From contig NC_091674.1 of the NCBI RefSeq assembly GCF_042453785.1, positions 23,762,001 to 23,826,000 of the forward strand: DNA of 64,000 nucleotides. Reading direction: 5' to 3'. Below the pieces are notes generated by a model. It had not been told where the DNA came from, did no database searches, and saw nothing but the letters and a program-made list of their open reading frames with translations. Position 1 is the stretch's first letter, and each line of letters opens with the position of its first letter. The DNA is from Malus domestica. Lineage: Eukaryota; Streptophyta; Magnoliopsida; Rosales; Rosaceae. Below, piece by piece: positions 31,985-43,910 of this stretch. Made by a program: the position numbers and the translations under genes.

Positions 31985-32640
31985 CCAACAACAACAACAA
32001 CAACAACAACAACAAAGCCTTTTCCCACTAAGTGGGGTCGGCTATATGAATCCTAGAACGCCATTGCGCTCGGTTTTGTGTCATGTCCTCCGTTAGATCC
32101 AAGTACTCTAAGCCTTTTCTTAGAGTCTCTTTCAAAGTTTTCCTAGGTCTTCCTCTACCCCTTCGGCCCTGAACCTCTGTCCCGTAGTCACATCTTCGAA
32201 CCAGAGCGTCAGTCGGCCTTCTTTGCACATGTCCAAAACACCGGAACCGATTTTCTCTCATCTTTCCTTCAATTTCGGCTACTCCTACTTTACCTCGGAT
32301 ATCCTCATTCTCAATCTTATCCTTTCTCGTGTGCCCACACATCCCACGAAGCATCCTCATCTCCGCTACACCCATTTTGTGTACGTGTTGATGTTTCACC
32401 GCCCAACATTCTGTGTCATACAACATCGCTGGCCTTATTGCCGTCCTATAAAATTTTCCCTTGAGCTTCAGTGGCCTACGACGGTCACACAACACGCCGG
32501 ATGCATTCTTACACTTCATCCATCCAGCTCGTATTCTATGGTTGAGATCTCCATCTAATTCTCCGTTCTCTTGCAAGATAGATCCTAGGTAGCGAAAACG
32601 GTCGCTTTTTGTGATCTTCGCTAGATTGCTCCGGTCATTA
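31985..32640 (-). mobile_element. RTE-type LINE 3' fragment, longest copy
   Basis: The - strand encodes the C-terminal part of an RTE reverse transcriptase in one frame: RFRYLGSILQENGELDGDLN, CDRRRPLKLKGKFYRTAIRP, HTRKDKIENEDIRGKVGVAE, ending RSRIHIADPT. The plus-strand CAA repeats at the left are the LINE's TTG tail. Its 5' truncation point, near 32615-32640, is joined to the composite repeat exactly as in copy A. Confidence 0.88.
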
Positions 32641-35412
32641 GTGTGGATAAGTATATAAATGGATAGAGATAGGAAAGCAAACACAAGATGTACGTGGTTC
32701 ACCCAGATTGGCTACGTCCACGGAATAGAAGAGTTCTCATTAATTGTGAAGGGTTTACACAAGTACATAGGTTCAAGCTCTCCTTTAGTGAGTACAAGTG
32801 AATGATTTAGTACAAATGACATTAGGAAATATTGTGGGAGAATGATCTCGTAATCACGAAACTTCTAAGTATCGGAGTGTGGTATCATCTTGACTTGCCT
32901 TATCTGTCTCATAGGTAGATGTGGCAGCTTCTCTGGAAGTACTCTTCCTCCATCCAGGGGTGGTATCTTTAACTGGTAGAGATGCACAAGGTAATGTATC
33001 AATTTCACTTGAAGCTTACTTGTAGTTTCAGGCTTGGTCAAGCGCGATACAAACCATGTAGTAGGAGTCCCCCAAGTCGCCGAGCTAGGGGATCTGCTGA
33101 AAGAGGTGACAGACAAGGTAAGCAATCAGAGCTCCGGCTGATTGTTCACCTTCTCCCCATCTTGCAGCAGCATGAAGGATAAAGAGAAGAAAAATGAGAA
33201 AAGATGATATGGGATACTTTTGCTTTTGAAGAAGTAACTTTCCACAGGCTTATTCTTGAACTGAGCTGGAGGGTTTTCTGGTTTCCTCCAGAGTATAAGG
33301 CCGACTGAAGAATTTGAAGGTCAAAACAAGTCCATCAAATCTAGAGTACGTTCGACCCTGCTGATATGGGATACTTTTGCTTTTGACAGAGTAATGGAAG
33401 TATCGGCACGTGTGCTGTTCCGCTTGTCTCTACATGCTTCCTTGTATCCTTCGCACTTGCCCTATCTGTTCCTCAAGCAGATGCGGTATCTTCCCTGGAA
33501 ACATAAACTGTTGAAGATGAGTACTCGAGAGCAATGCCAGGTAAGTAATCAGGTAAGGGGTTCCAGGCAGTCAGTTCCTGGCTGGGAGCTTGATTTCAAG
33601 TGCTGACTGATTGCTCTCTTTCTCCTTGTCTTGCAGGTAAAAACAAGGCCAAAGGAAAAGACAGGGAAAAAGCATGATATGGGATACTCTTGCTTTTAAC
33701 CCTGATGATATGAGATATTCTTGCTCTAGTATAGCTTGTTTGCAGAGGTATTATCGGGGGGAAAGAAAGCTGAATATTTCGAAAGGCTTCGTTGGGAGTG
33801 CCCTCTCAGATATGAGGAAGGGTTGAGCATTTTTGCAGGTCTGCCTGTCCGTTGGGGATGGAGGTCGACATATATAGGAGTCTCCCTAACAACAAGTAGT
33901 AATGTTATTCCTTTACCCTGCTTGGTCATAGCACGGTAGTGGGAGCTGCCAGCTTCCCATGTTTTAACTCTGTCAGAGCACTTTGAAAAAGTGGTATGTG
34001 GTATCTGGCTCTCGAGATTCGGAAAACGATGCTTCTTCGATTTTTGAGAAAGCAATCATGCTGGGGGTCTGGCTCTCGAGATTCGGGGAGCAGTGTCTCT
34101 TCGATTTTTGAGAAAGTAATCATGTTGGGAGTCTGGCTCTCGAGATTTGGAGGGCGGTGCCTCTTCGATTTTGGAGTAAGCAATCTTGTTGGGAGTATTT
34201 TCTCGGATGTGAGTAAAGGTTGGGCATGTTTGCTAGTCTACCTTGCCACGAAGCACGGAGGTTGACACACAGGGACTTTCCAATTATCCAGCAGTGGTAC
34301 TGTGCCTTTACCCTTATGGGTAATAATATGGTAGCTAGACCTTCAAAATTTATGTGTCTAAACTTTGTTAGTGCTGTTTCTTTGCTATTCTTTTACCTTT
34401 CTTGGTCAGAGCGATGTAGTGGGAGCTGCAAGCTTCACGTGCTCAACTTTGGCAGAGACTTTGGCAAAGTTATCTGTGGTACCCATGAGCTATTGTTGCG
34501 TGTGGGAAGTGGGTGATTGAACAGTAAGATTCATGTGCTTTCTACTTCACCAGAAGTCTTCGACAGAATGCCCATAATTTCCGCAAAGCTGAGTGTGCGT
34601 GTGACAGGTGCTGACAAGGCTAGAAAAGTAGGTGCCTCTTCGATTTCTGAGATCGGCCCTCGTGGTCTCTGAGCAGCCCAGCTTTTGAGAAAGCGAGCGC
34701 CTCTTCGATTGATTCGGAGAACGATGCCTCTTCGATTTTTGAGAAAGCAATCATGCTGGGGGTCTGGCTCTCGAGATTCGGGGAGCAGTGTCTCTTCGAT
34801 TTTTTTTAGAAAGTAATCATGTTGGGAGTCTGGCTCTCGAGATTCGGAGGGCGGTGCCTCTTCGATTTTGGAGCAAGCAATCTTGTTGGGAGTGTTTTCT
34901 CGAATGTGAGTAAAGGTTGGGCATGTTTGCTAGTCTACCTTGCCACGAAGCACAGAGGTTGACACACAGGGACTTTCCAATTATCCAGCAATGGTACTGT
35001 TCCTTTACCCTCTCTTCGATTTTTGAGAAAGTAGTCATGTTGGGAGTCTGGCTCTGGAGATTCGGAGGACGGTGCCTCTTCGATTTTGGAGCAAGCAATC
35101 TTATTGGGAGTGTTTTCTCGAATGTGAGTAAAGGTTGGGCATGTTTGCTAGTCTACCTTGCCACGAGGCACAGAGGTTGACACACAGGGACTTTCCAATT
35201 ATCCAGCAGTGGTACTGTTCCTTTACCCTTGTGGGTAATAATATGGTAGCTAGACCTTCAAAATTTATGGGTCTAAACTTTGTCAGTGCTGTTTCTTTGC
35301 TATTCTTTTACCCTTCTTGGTCAGAGCGATGTAGTGGGAGCTGCAAGCTTCACGTGCTCAACTTTGGCAGAGAACTTTGGCAAAGTTATCTGTGGTACCC
35401 ATGAGCTATTGT
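32640..35412 (+). mobile_element. Composite non-autonomous repeat, copy B
   Basis: Colinear with copy A from the RTE junction on. It lacks the coiled-coil ORF and ends abruptly at 'gagctattgt' (35403-35412), just beyond the 3' end of the pseudouridine synthase gene. It contains an internal direct duplication of about 695 bp (34016 onward against 34711 onward). Confidence 0.65.
34800..35230 (+). repeat. 218-bp tandem array in copy B, two units
   Basis: Same unit as at 28789-29660; the landmark 'gggcatgtttgctag' recurs at about 34917 and 35135. A further single unit sits before it, near 34220. Confidence 0.85.
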
Positions 35413-35521
35413 GTATACAATTCTTCACAAAATTTGCGGTACTGGGCCTTAAATTCTTGTCAAAAGGAGCTATTACGATGAAGAAAACAAAAGGCTTAGG
35501 AGTTATGGATTACACGAATAG

Positions 35522-38500
35522 TTAGCTAAGTGATGCCCAATCAGGATATGGGCATTCATAAGTCCATCCCGGTGCGGAATACCGAACACAGTGTAGCCAC
35601 AAAGCCTCTTCATAAACATCGTACCTGCAACAAATAGAATTTTTGTGGAAAATAGTCGAAAATAAAATTTATATGGTTAGAAAGAAAATGCATCAAAGAA
35701 TTTTTTTCATGTAGACTACGTGTGACGAAAAGATAAGTTGTACCCTTTTGGAACCAAATTCGGACAATTTGTACACATGGGATCAATGCTGAAATCTTCA
35801 TCGGAATCTACAGGTTCAGTGGATAAATTTTCGCGAAAGCCAGATGGCGGAGAGGGGCTGGAATTTGCAGCAGCTCTATCAGCACCCATTCCTTCACTTG
35901 AACGACCATTAACATGTTTGGACAGGTAAAGCATGTCATTGGCAATCGGATAGCCTAAATGTTGCAAATGGACACGTATCTACATCACAGAAAAGCGGAG
36001 ATCATTGATCTTTTAGTCAATCCAAATCACTGCTTCAGAATTCAGACCAATTGGAATATAAATGTGGAGCTATGTCTTTAGAGTTTAAAAGATATCAAAA
36101 TTCGAAAAAACAAAATGGCAGGCAGGGTCGTAAGAACAGAAGCATAGCAAAAGTTCACTGAAATGAACTGCGAATGAAAAATTACCAAAGGGAACCAAAA
36201 ATAAAAGCATAGAATGCATATTGCAAACTTACTGTCGGGATTTGAAAAGGGAGATAATTTTCGTTTTCAAAAGCAAACTGTTCAAAATCTGTTGTTACAT
36301 TGCCCATATAATCAGTGCATTGACTTACTTGATGAGTTCGGCCAGTGACTGGCTCGCACAAGACAAGACTATGGATTCCATTGGTACTGAGTCTAGTAAA
36401 CTTTGTACAGGCAGTCTTCCCCTTGATGGGAGTATCATCACCTGACTGACTAATCTGCATAAACGAGAGATGGTTATCATCCAGTATGGGCACTTCGTAC
36501 GTTTCGGTATATAATTCAAAATATCAATTGGAGAAGACCAGTTAACAATGGGTTTACCCATGGCAGGAAGTTTCAGACAATCAACTTTAACAACTTAACA
36601 AAAGTTTATTGAAACTACTAAAAATCATATGGTTTAAACAGAAGCTACTAGCATCATGCACATTATAACCCACCTCTGTTGTGCTCCTACATTCTCGAGC
36701 ATCATGATTAACATTAGCATCTACAACTTGCTGGAGGAAGAGACAAAAAAACAATCTGTCAATCCTAACATTAAGACCAGTAATTTTAACATCCAGCTTT
36801 AACAAAAGCAAACCTCTTGCTCAGGAAATGCCCCAGCAACTCTTGCAATGTACTGTTTCTGGACCATCCCTCCTTCAATCTGCAACGATTGCATTTGACA
36901 TTCAGAAAATCTAGATAAAAAAAAAATTCTTATCGATAAAAGCATTAAAAGCACACCATCTAGTCATCACAACAGAATCTCTCAAAACACAGTGGAACAA
37001 GATAAAATGATTTCCCGACAGTAGTGACATGTGCATGCAACCAATACCATTCGTTAGATAACCTGAACATTACCGGCCAAATAATTGGGAAGACCCCAAG
37101 CTTCTTTCTCTTCTATAAAAGTAGTCATATATGCTGATATAAAAGGTACACGATTCACTCTATGTGAATATAGACGATACACCTAAAGAGACAGTATACA
37201 TTATATCTGACATGTAGTACATACCGAATTAGATTGGTGTACCCCTGATTACATGCAGGATAAGGCCATAATGCATGTAACTCCAGGACTATATCGAATT
37301 GTATCGTGACAGAAACCAACACATTATAAATTTCTGCTACCATAATACAGGCATTGATTATAATGTCCTATGGCCATGATGATGACTTAAAGTTTCATGA
37401 ATATTTAATTAATAGTGTTTGCTAAGTACCATATAGTCACTTTTAAAGATAAAGCTTACCTGTTGCCTAAAATAGTCAGCTTTTGAAGCACTTCTGGCCA
37501 AGATAAGGAGTCCTGATACAAGGCGATCTAGTCGATGAATTGCTGGTATCATCGTGTCAAGGAAAGTATAATAAAAAGCTAAAGACTCCATTGCAAAATA
37601 TCATTATGTAACTTTAAACTACGTGCTGTCAGAAGTAATATGCTTGAAACTTAGGATACGAAATAGAGGTGCCAAGCCATGCTCCGCCTCAAGGATGCCA
37701 ACAACGGTGTTCTTACGATATTGACCACACGGATGCACCTGAAAAACAGCAGATACTAACAGCAATAAGACTCCGTAATAGGATTATAAGAGATCAGGAT
37801 AATGTTTCATCCCCTGCTTGGCACACTAGGTCATAAATTCTACTCACCGGAACAGATGCAGGTTTACAAACAACAACCACATCCGGTTTCTCTTGAAGAA
37901 TCGATATATCCCAAGTCATGACTGGCGGTTCATGCCTACAACCATTTTTACATCAATTGGTAGCTCGATACTTTGAAATACGAAATTGAACCAATCACAC
38001 AATTAACAAAAGCACATAAGGAAACAAGAAGAGCGAGAGCCATCGACAACAACACAAACCTGTGGACGAAGTGGCTTATCTTTTGCGACGTTTTAACAAT
38101 GTGGGAAACCGGCACCATCTCTCCATCAACCTGTATCCTTCCAGATTTCACTGCACTAACCTACAAATGCACAACAAATCACATCCAAAACCTCAACTCA
38201 TCAACACGAAATCGTTCAAGTAAAATGCAAAGCAACTAAAACAAGAACACAAAAACAAAAACTCTTACATAGTAATCATAAGGCCGGCCTTTGAACTCAT
38301 GAGTGAACAAATCAACGATGGTCTTCCCCGCCCACCGATTCTTCACCTAAAAACCCGGAACCACAGAATTAGGGTTTAATCACAAGTAAACTAATTACAT
38401 TAAACTAATAATATTACCAAATTAATCAAGTAAGCTTACATGGCAGATGAACTCGAAGTAGTAGGGTCTGACATGGCGCCGCCCTGCAACATTCCCGCCA

Positions 38501-38672
38501 AAGACATTTTTACTTATTTATTGATTTAATTTGTTATTACTTTTCGAAGATAAAGACAATTTTCAACGGCGGAGAACTTACCGTCGCGAAAGATGTAATC
38601 TTGCGGTTGCGGCCGAATCGCCGGACTCTGCCACACGATCTCCATGGCCTTGTCTTCCCTCGTCCTCTTCAT
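35522..38672 (-). CDS. RluA-type RNA pseudouridine synthase (PUS7-like), 383 aa, 12 exons
   Basis: The enzyme isomerises specific uridines in RNA to pseudouridine. Exons, in transcript order: 38672-38582, 38483-38440, 38346-38269, 38160-38060, 37935-37848, 37738-37660, 37542-37460, 36879-36814, 36730-36674, 36454-36329, 35979-35744, 35624-35522. They total 1,152 nt, 383 codons plus stop, with GT-AG introns. An S4-like RNA-binding region lies near residues 46-100 (KNRWAGKTIVDLF, SGRIQVDGEMVPV). The catalytic motif HRLDR spans 163-167, with D166 the expected nucleophile; VHPCGQYRKNT precedes it and EPVTGRTHQIRVHLQHLGYP follows. The C-terminus has the DPMCTNCP and ECPYPDWASL motifs of the plant family. 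I chose the ATG at 38672 over the one at 38645 because it adds a basic MKRTRED start, as in the Arabidopsis homologue. The gene looks intact. Localisation is not visible. Confidence 0.92.
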
Positions 38673-38779
38673 TTATCGGGTTTTTTTCGGATTTTCGGAT
38701 CAAATTTTCGGCATTTGGAAGCGAAATCACAGCCCTAGACCAAACTTCTTGGGACGACGTCGTCCGGTGATTTAATCGC

Positions 38780-39310
38780 TGACAGAAACGACGGCGTATA
38801 GAAGCCAGTTTAGATTTGAGAAATTTTGATAAATGCGCCTTTTTAGAAAGTCAAAATTGGAGCAATAGTCCATCAATTAAAAATTTATGATCATTGATCC
38901 CTTAATTCGTCAAAATATGCAGTCATGGTCATTTTCATTAACTCTGACAGAATTCCGTCAAAATGAGTTATATTGAAATTACCCTTACTACAATTAGGTT
39001 AAAGTTAAGAGACTATTGCTACAATAGAGTTAAGTTGAGGAATCATTTCTCAAATTGGGCTATAGTTGAGGGACTATTACTACAATTTTTCTCATTTGGT
39101 TTTCATATTTACCCCTTGATTCAACATCATATGCGTGGTACGTGACTCATTTTGATGGAAGTTATAACGGAATTGAAGAAAATAACCATAGCTGCATGTT
39201 TTAAGGAGTTAAGAGACCAATAGTCATGAATTTTTAGTTAATTTATCATTACTCTAATTAGATTAAAATTGAGAGACTATTACTATAATTTGCTCCTTAG
39301 AATATTGCCT
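38780..39310. repeat. MITE-like sequence upstream of pseudouridine synthase gene
   Basis: Motifs such as 'agtccatcaatt', 'gagactattgctaca' and 'gagggactattactacaatt' recur in both orientations across about 38838-39299. The outer parts look like an imperfect inverted repeat. Exact ends and a duplication were not found. Confidence 0.35.
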
Positions 39311-39396
39311 ATTTTGAGTGGGCATGCTTTAGGATGGCTCGATTTCAAGGTCATATAACGGTGTTGCAGATGGCGTTTTATCACAATGGTAAAAGG

Positions 39397-41400
39397 TGTT
39401 AATGCACAAAACCAAAGGTCTTGGAACAACGTAAATCCGATCGCGAATCTGCAAGAAATGTAAATAACACAAGATATATCGTGGTTCATCCCAAGGTTTG
39501 GGCTACATCCACACTAATTATGTATTTCTCTGTTTGTGAGGGAGAGAGAGGTCTCTGATGGCCTAGGAATTGGCCTCTTCCAATTGTAAGGGTGAGGAGT
39601 CCTTTTATAGAATAAGGGCTCCTCACTTATTACATATTTGCCTCCTTCCTTTATTACATAATTACATTTAAGTCCCCTGAGTATTTGTACGAGATCTAAA
39701 TACGGAGGCCCTAAATATGGTATAAATAGTAGTCCCCCAAGTCTTCAGTCAAGAGAGTCTTTTGGCTGGAGACTTGCAATTCAGCCCATGTGTGGGCCGA
39801 AGTAACTAGATGTTGTCTTGAATTGATGCTCGATATGAGGCGGTGCCCAATCTGAAATGATGCTCAACTAGAAGTAGCACATGCTGCGAGACTGCTCGGC
39901 TCGTGGCTTATGTTGCCTTGGTTGGCTCGGCTTGTGGCGTTAAAGGTGAGGGAGTCCCTTTTATAGAATAAAAGTTCGCTCCTCAATCTATGAATGATGG
40001 GCTAGAGTTGATGCTCTCTAATGATGGTGAGATAGTCCCTTTTATAGAATAAGAGCTCGCTCCTCAATACATAAGTGATGGGCTAAGTCGCCCCAAGTAT
40101 TTTTCATGTGTGTTCTCTAATGAAAGTGAGGGAGTCTCGTTTGTAGAATAAGGGCTCGCTCCTCAGTACATAAATAATGGGCTAAGTCCCCCAAGTATTT
40201 TTTATAAGGCCCAGTTGAGGCCCAATATATGGTACATAATGTAGTCCCCTAAGTCTTCGGTCGATAGAGTCTGTTGGCTGGAGACCTCAAATTGAATCCA
40301 TGTATAGGCCGAAGTGACGGTTGTTCGGATGCGGTATTTGTATACCCTGAACTGAAGCTTTGTAGGTAAAGCTTTGCAAGTGAAGCTTTGAAGCTGGAGC
40401 TTTGTAAATGAAGCTTTTGAAGCTAGAGCTTTTGTAAATAAAGCTTTTGAAGCTTTTAAAGCTAGAGCTTTTGTAAATGAAGCTTTTGAAGCTAGAGCTC
40501 TGTAAATGGAGCTTTTGAAGCTAGAACTTTGTAAAGGAAGCTTTTGAAGCTGATTGACATGAGTGATGCTCATGAATGTTTATGTTGATTGATATGAGTG
40601 ATGCTCATGGATGTTGATATGAGTGATGCTCATGGATGTTAACATGAGTGATGCTCATGAATGTTGACATAAGTGATGCTCATGAATGTTTATGTATGAT
40701 TGATATGAGTAATGCTTATGAATGTTTATGTATGATTGACATAAGTAATGCTCATGTATAATTTGGGAGTACTGGACGTACTTTTGATCACCTAGTTGGT
40801 GGTAATAGCGGCAGGTTGCCGAATAATTTTGGAGTACTGGGCATACTTTTGATCACCTGGTTGGTGGTAATAGCGGCAGGTTGCCGAATAATTGTGGAGT
40901 ACTGGGCGTATTTTTTATTACCTGGTTGGTGGTAATAGTGACAGGTTGCCGAATAATTGTTGAGTCATAGGGCCTGACTCTTTTGGGCATATGGGCCTTG
41001 GCTCTCCATATATCAGTCCCCCATTTATTTTGGGCTTTGTCGTTTTTTTTTTAATTTTTTTATTATTAGCCTCTGATGGGGTTATACAGATATCTCCGAA
41101 AGATATGAAAAATAAATTACATCATTCAAAAATAAGGAAAGCAAACCACATCATTCTGGTGGGGTGTTTATTCCTTGCTTTTGCAGTGTGGGTGTGTATT
41201 CCTTGCTTTTGCAGTGCCGCCATGTGCTCTCGCAGAGGAAAGCCTCTTTTTTGCTTTCTGCTTTTTCTCGGTTTTTTATGCTTTGCTTTCAATTTTGTTT
41301 CTGTTTTTCTGCTTTGTTTCCCATTGCTTTTCTGTTTTTTTTCTGATTTGCTTTTCCTTTTCTGATCAAGTACCTGACAGCTTGAAATATATTGTAATCA
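39397..41400 (-). mobile_element. Truncated LARD-like LTR element, copy 1
   Basis: An LTR at 39397-39728 resembles those at 53857 and 57825 (tgttaatgcacaaaacc, ggttcatcccaaggtttggg, ctaaatatggtataaata). The complement of a polypurine tract (gtagtcccccaag) follows it, so the element reads on the - strand. The internal part shares the minisatellites and 'gatggggttatacagat' region of the complete element at 53857-58230. The other LTR is absent; the right boundary lies somewhere between 41400 and 42000. Confidence 0.65.
40330..40965. repeat. Three adjacent minisatellites in LARD copy 1
   Basis: Three arrays follow one another: variants of 'gaagcttttgaagctagagc' (40350-40553), variants of 'atgagtgatgctcatgaatg' (40555-40760), and units of about 65 bp with 'gatcacctggttggtggtaa' (about 40766-40965). 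The same order, with different copy numbers, occurs at 55007-55600. Confidence 0.8.
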
Positions 41401-41990
41401 AGTGACCAGGGAGTAGGACTAGTGGATCCCTTTTTTCTTTTCCTTTTGGCATGTGGCAGACAGAAGGAATAGTAATAGACTTATTCTTGAGAAAGCTTAT
41501 CTTCTTCATGAGTGTTTCCACTAGTGGATGGTAGGTAGCCTCTGTAAAAGTCTTCTTCTTGGCAAGATCACCAGAAGCGCCAAGCACAATAATTGAGATA
41601 GACCCATTTTCGAGCACATGATCAATGTCTCTAATGGGTTCGCTTGTGAAGTTGTCTCTTCTCTGTTCAACTGAGTGGTTGCTGCGGAAGAATTAGATGC
41701 AGCAGGCTGCGGAAGAAATCGATGCAGCAAGCTGCTGTGAGCTCTTGAGCTGCGGGTTGGCGATAACATGGCTGCTGCCACCACTGCCACCAGAAACGGA
41801 AACTACGGATGTTGATGACGAAGAAACCAAAGGCTGCTTTGAGGTGGTGGTTCCGGTGTGGCCGGTCTGGCCTTCTTGAACAGTTTCTGCCATGGTGCAC
41901 ATGGCTCTCACAGTGCTTCTGACCCGCCATCACATCTCTTGAGGCCATGTGGAACTTACTTCTGAAATTCAAAATTTTTGTTAAGGGTGC
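41400..41990 (-). pseudogene. Glucose-6-phosphate dehydrogenase N-terminal fragment
   Basis: On the - strand, 41617-41530 reads LENGSISIIVLGASGDLAKK followed by KTF, the Rossmann NADP-binding start of plant G6PDH (family pattern GASGDLAKKKTFPAL). A preceding stretch, RRDNFTSEPIRDIDHV (about 41670-41620), fits the variable N-terminus. Further upstream is a Ser/Gly-rich frame (41911-41693, starting MRAMCTMAETVQEG) of unknown origin, separated by a stop. The similarity breaks after KTF, so only the first coding part of the gene is present. It lies beside LARD copy 1 and may have been captured by it. Confidence 0.65.
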
Positions 41991-42061
41991 AGGGAGTTGC
42001 AGTGAGGGGATGTCTCCTAATTATCACTTCAGGGGCTGTTTAGGTAAGTTCTCCTTCCTTG

Positions 42062-42546
42062 CTAAAATTGGAATTGTGTGGTTTTTGGTTTGGTCAAAGA
42101 AAGAAACAAAAATATTTTAAATGAGCTTGACCGAGTTCAACGAGAAATTATGTCCTTGAATGGTACTGCAAATGTTACAAATACTCTCATTGATAAAATC
42201 AATTTAGAGGCTCATATAAATGAGCAATTCACTCAAGTCCATAAGGAGGAAAAGGTAATATGGGCTCAAAAAGCTAAAGCCAACTGGCTTAAGTATGGAG
42301 ATAAAAATACAAGATTCTTTCAACTGAGTGCCACGATAAGGAATAAGCGTAATGAAATCAACAACATTAGGGATGGTAATGGCCTTTGGTGGACTAGAGG
42401 AGAGGGCATGGAATAAATCTTTGTTCATGAATTTAAGATGTGGTTCACTAGAAGTCACAATCCTACCACTGACCAGCTTAGCTTGGTTTCTCAAGTTATT
42501 GATCCGTGTATATCAAATGAACAAAATACCATGCTAACTGCTATTC
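42062..42546 (+). pseudogene. LINE segment 1: region upstream of RT
   Basis: Reads VFGLVKERNKNILNELDRVQ and WAQKAKANWLKYGDKNTRFF, the conserved linker ahead of the RT in plant L1 ORF2. A frameshift lies near 42400. It ends in the target sequence tattc of the solo LTR. Confidence 0.8.
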
Positions 42547-43910
42547 TATCACGCCCCGGCCCCGAAATAATTATTTAATCTTATTTGTTTTATAGCTGCA
42601 TCTAACGTCTCGTTAGACCGTCTACGTATCCTAAACAGGGATCAAGCCAATCGTAGTTCACATTTCCAAAGTTCAAACCAAATCCGAATATATTCATTTA
42701 ATCCAACATATACTACAATTATATTAATATTCAAACCACAATAATTAGGTCTCAAAAACATAATTAGAATAACGAAGTTCGCATAAAAACACAATGTCGG
42801 CTCCCTGGCAGTGCGCCGTCGCACCAGCCACCACAGATGGCAATCGGCCGTCCCGACTTGCCGGAAAACTCAACTATTTCTAAAAATTCTCAAAAATTAC
42901 AGAAATGAAGATCTCAATGAGTAGAGAAACTTTCATACCTGCGACCAAGGCTAATTTGGCCGGGAAACACCTCAAAATGGCCACGAACCATCGGAAACCC
43001 ATATTTTTGGGTGTTCTTGATTCGTCTCCAAAACAACTCCGACGCCACAACCAATGAATAGACTTTGTTTCTTGGTTCATGGAGACTCTAGTGGTGGTGT
43101 TAATTGAATGAAACAGTTTCCGATTTGGTGGATCTCGACCACGGGTCATATGACACCTACGAGTTCCTTTCTTCCAAAATTCCGAACCTAATCGTCTCAA
43201 ATTTGCTATGGAGATGGTAGAGGGAAGGTATATATGATGATTTAGATGATTATATCGGCCCAATCCATCGAAAAAATGATGAATTTCACCGAAGAAACCT
43301 ATGGGTTGCAACCGGGTATGTGGGTTAAGGAAACCCGGTAGGTTCCTCTCCATTTCCCCTTCTCTCCTTTCCCTCCTTTCTCTCTTCACCCATTGGTCAT
43401 CCTCTTCTCTCCCTCCTTTCTCTCCTTTCTAATCCATCTCCACCGCCCATCTTTTCTGTCTTTAAATCTCGGCCACACACGTGGCCTTCCAGATTTTTCT
43501 TCAAAAATCTAGAGTTATCTTGAACTCAACTATTTTACTAAAATGCCCCCAACTTTAAACGTTAATAACTTCGTCTTTAAAACACCGTTTCACAAACAGT
43601 TTGCGCCTACAAGTTCGTGAGATCGAGCTCTATTCAAGCATATAAATTGTGACCTCGAAGGGTCTACGAATTTTAAATAATTAATTTTCAAACTTTAAAC
43701 CTCATAACTAGTTTAATTTAAAACTTAACTCACAACAATTATTATATATTCACGAAAAATCCAATAAAAGCTCAATATTACTATTACGTTAATTGTAATA
43801 ATTTCCCAATTCTATTTCCATAACCATAAATTGATTTATTTTCAATTTTTCTCTACATATTCATAATTATGAATATTTAATCCATATATTTAAATTTTCA
43901 GGGTATTACA
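42547..43910 (-). mobile_element. Solo LTR, 1,364 bp
   Basis: On the - strand it starts TGTAATACCCTGAAAA and ends GGGGCCGGGGCGTGATA. The 5-bp duplication tattc flanks it (42542-42546, 43911-43915). No internal region or second LTR is present, so it is best read as a solo LTR left by recombination, probably Ty3/gypsy. The terminal dinucleotides are TG...TA rather than TG...CA. Confidence 0.75.

Noticed and set aside
37973..38239. Plus-strand ORF opposite the pseudouridine synthase exons
   Set aside because: It crosses exon-intron borders of the well-supported minus-strand gene and has no domain.
38780..39310. Possible long inverted repeat as a microRNA precursor
   Set aside because: The pairing is imperfect and dispersed; it fits an old MITE better. 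No mature-like duplex could be singled out.
41697..41879. Plus-strand ORF overlapping the G6PDH-like fragment
   Set aside because: It is the shadow of the Ser/Gly-rich minus-strand frame and has no family match.
42880..43389. Minus-strand ORF of 169 codons in the solo LTR
   Set aside because: It lies wholly inside the LTR and shows no retroviral or host domain. LTRs of this size often contain chance frames.
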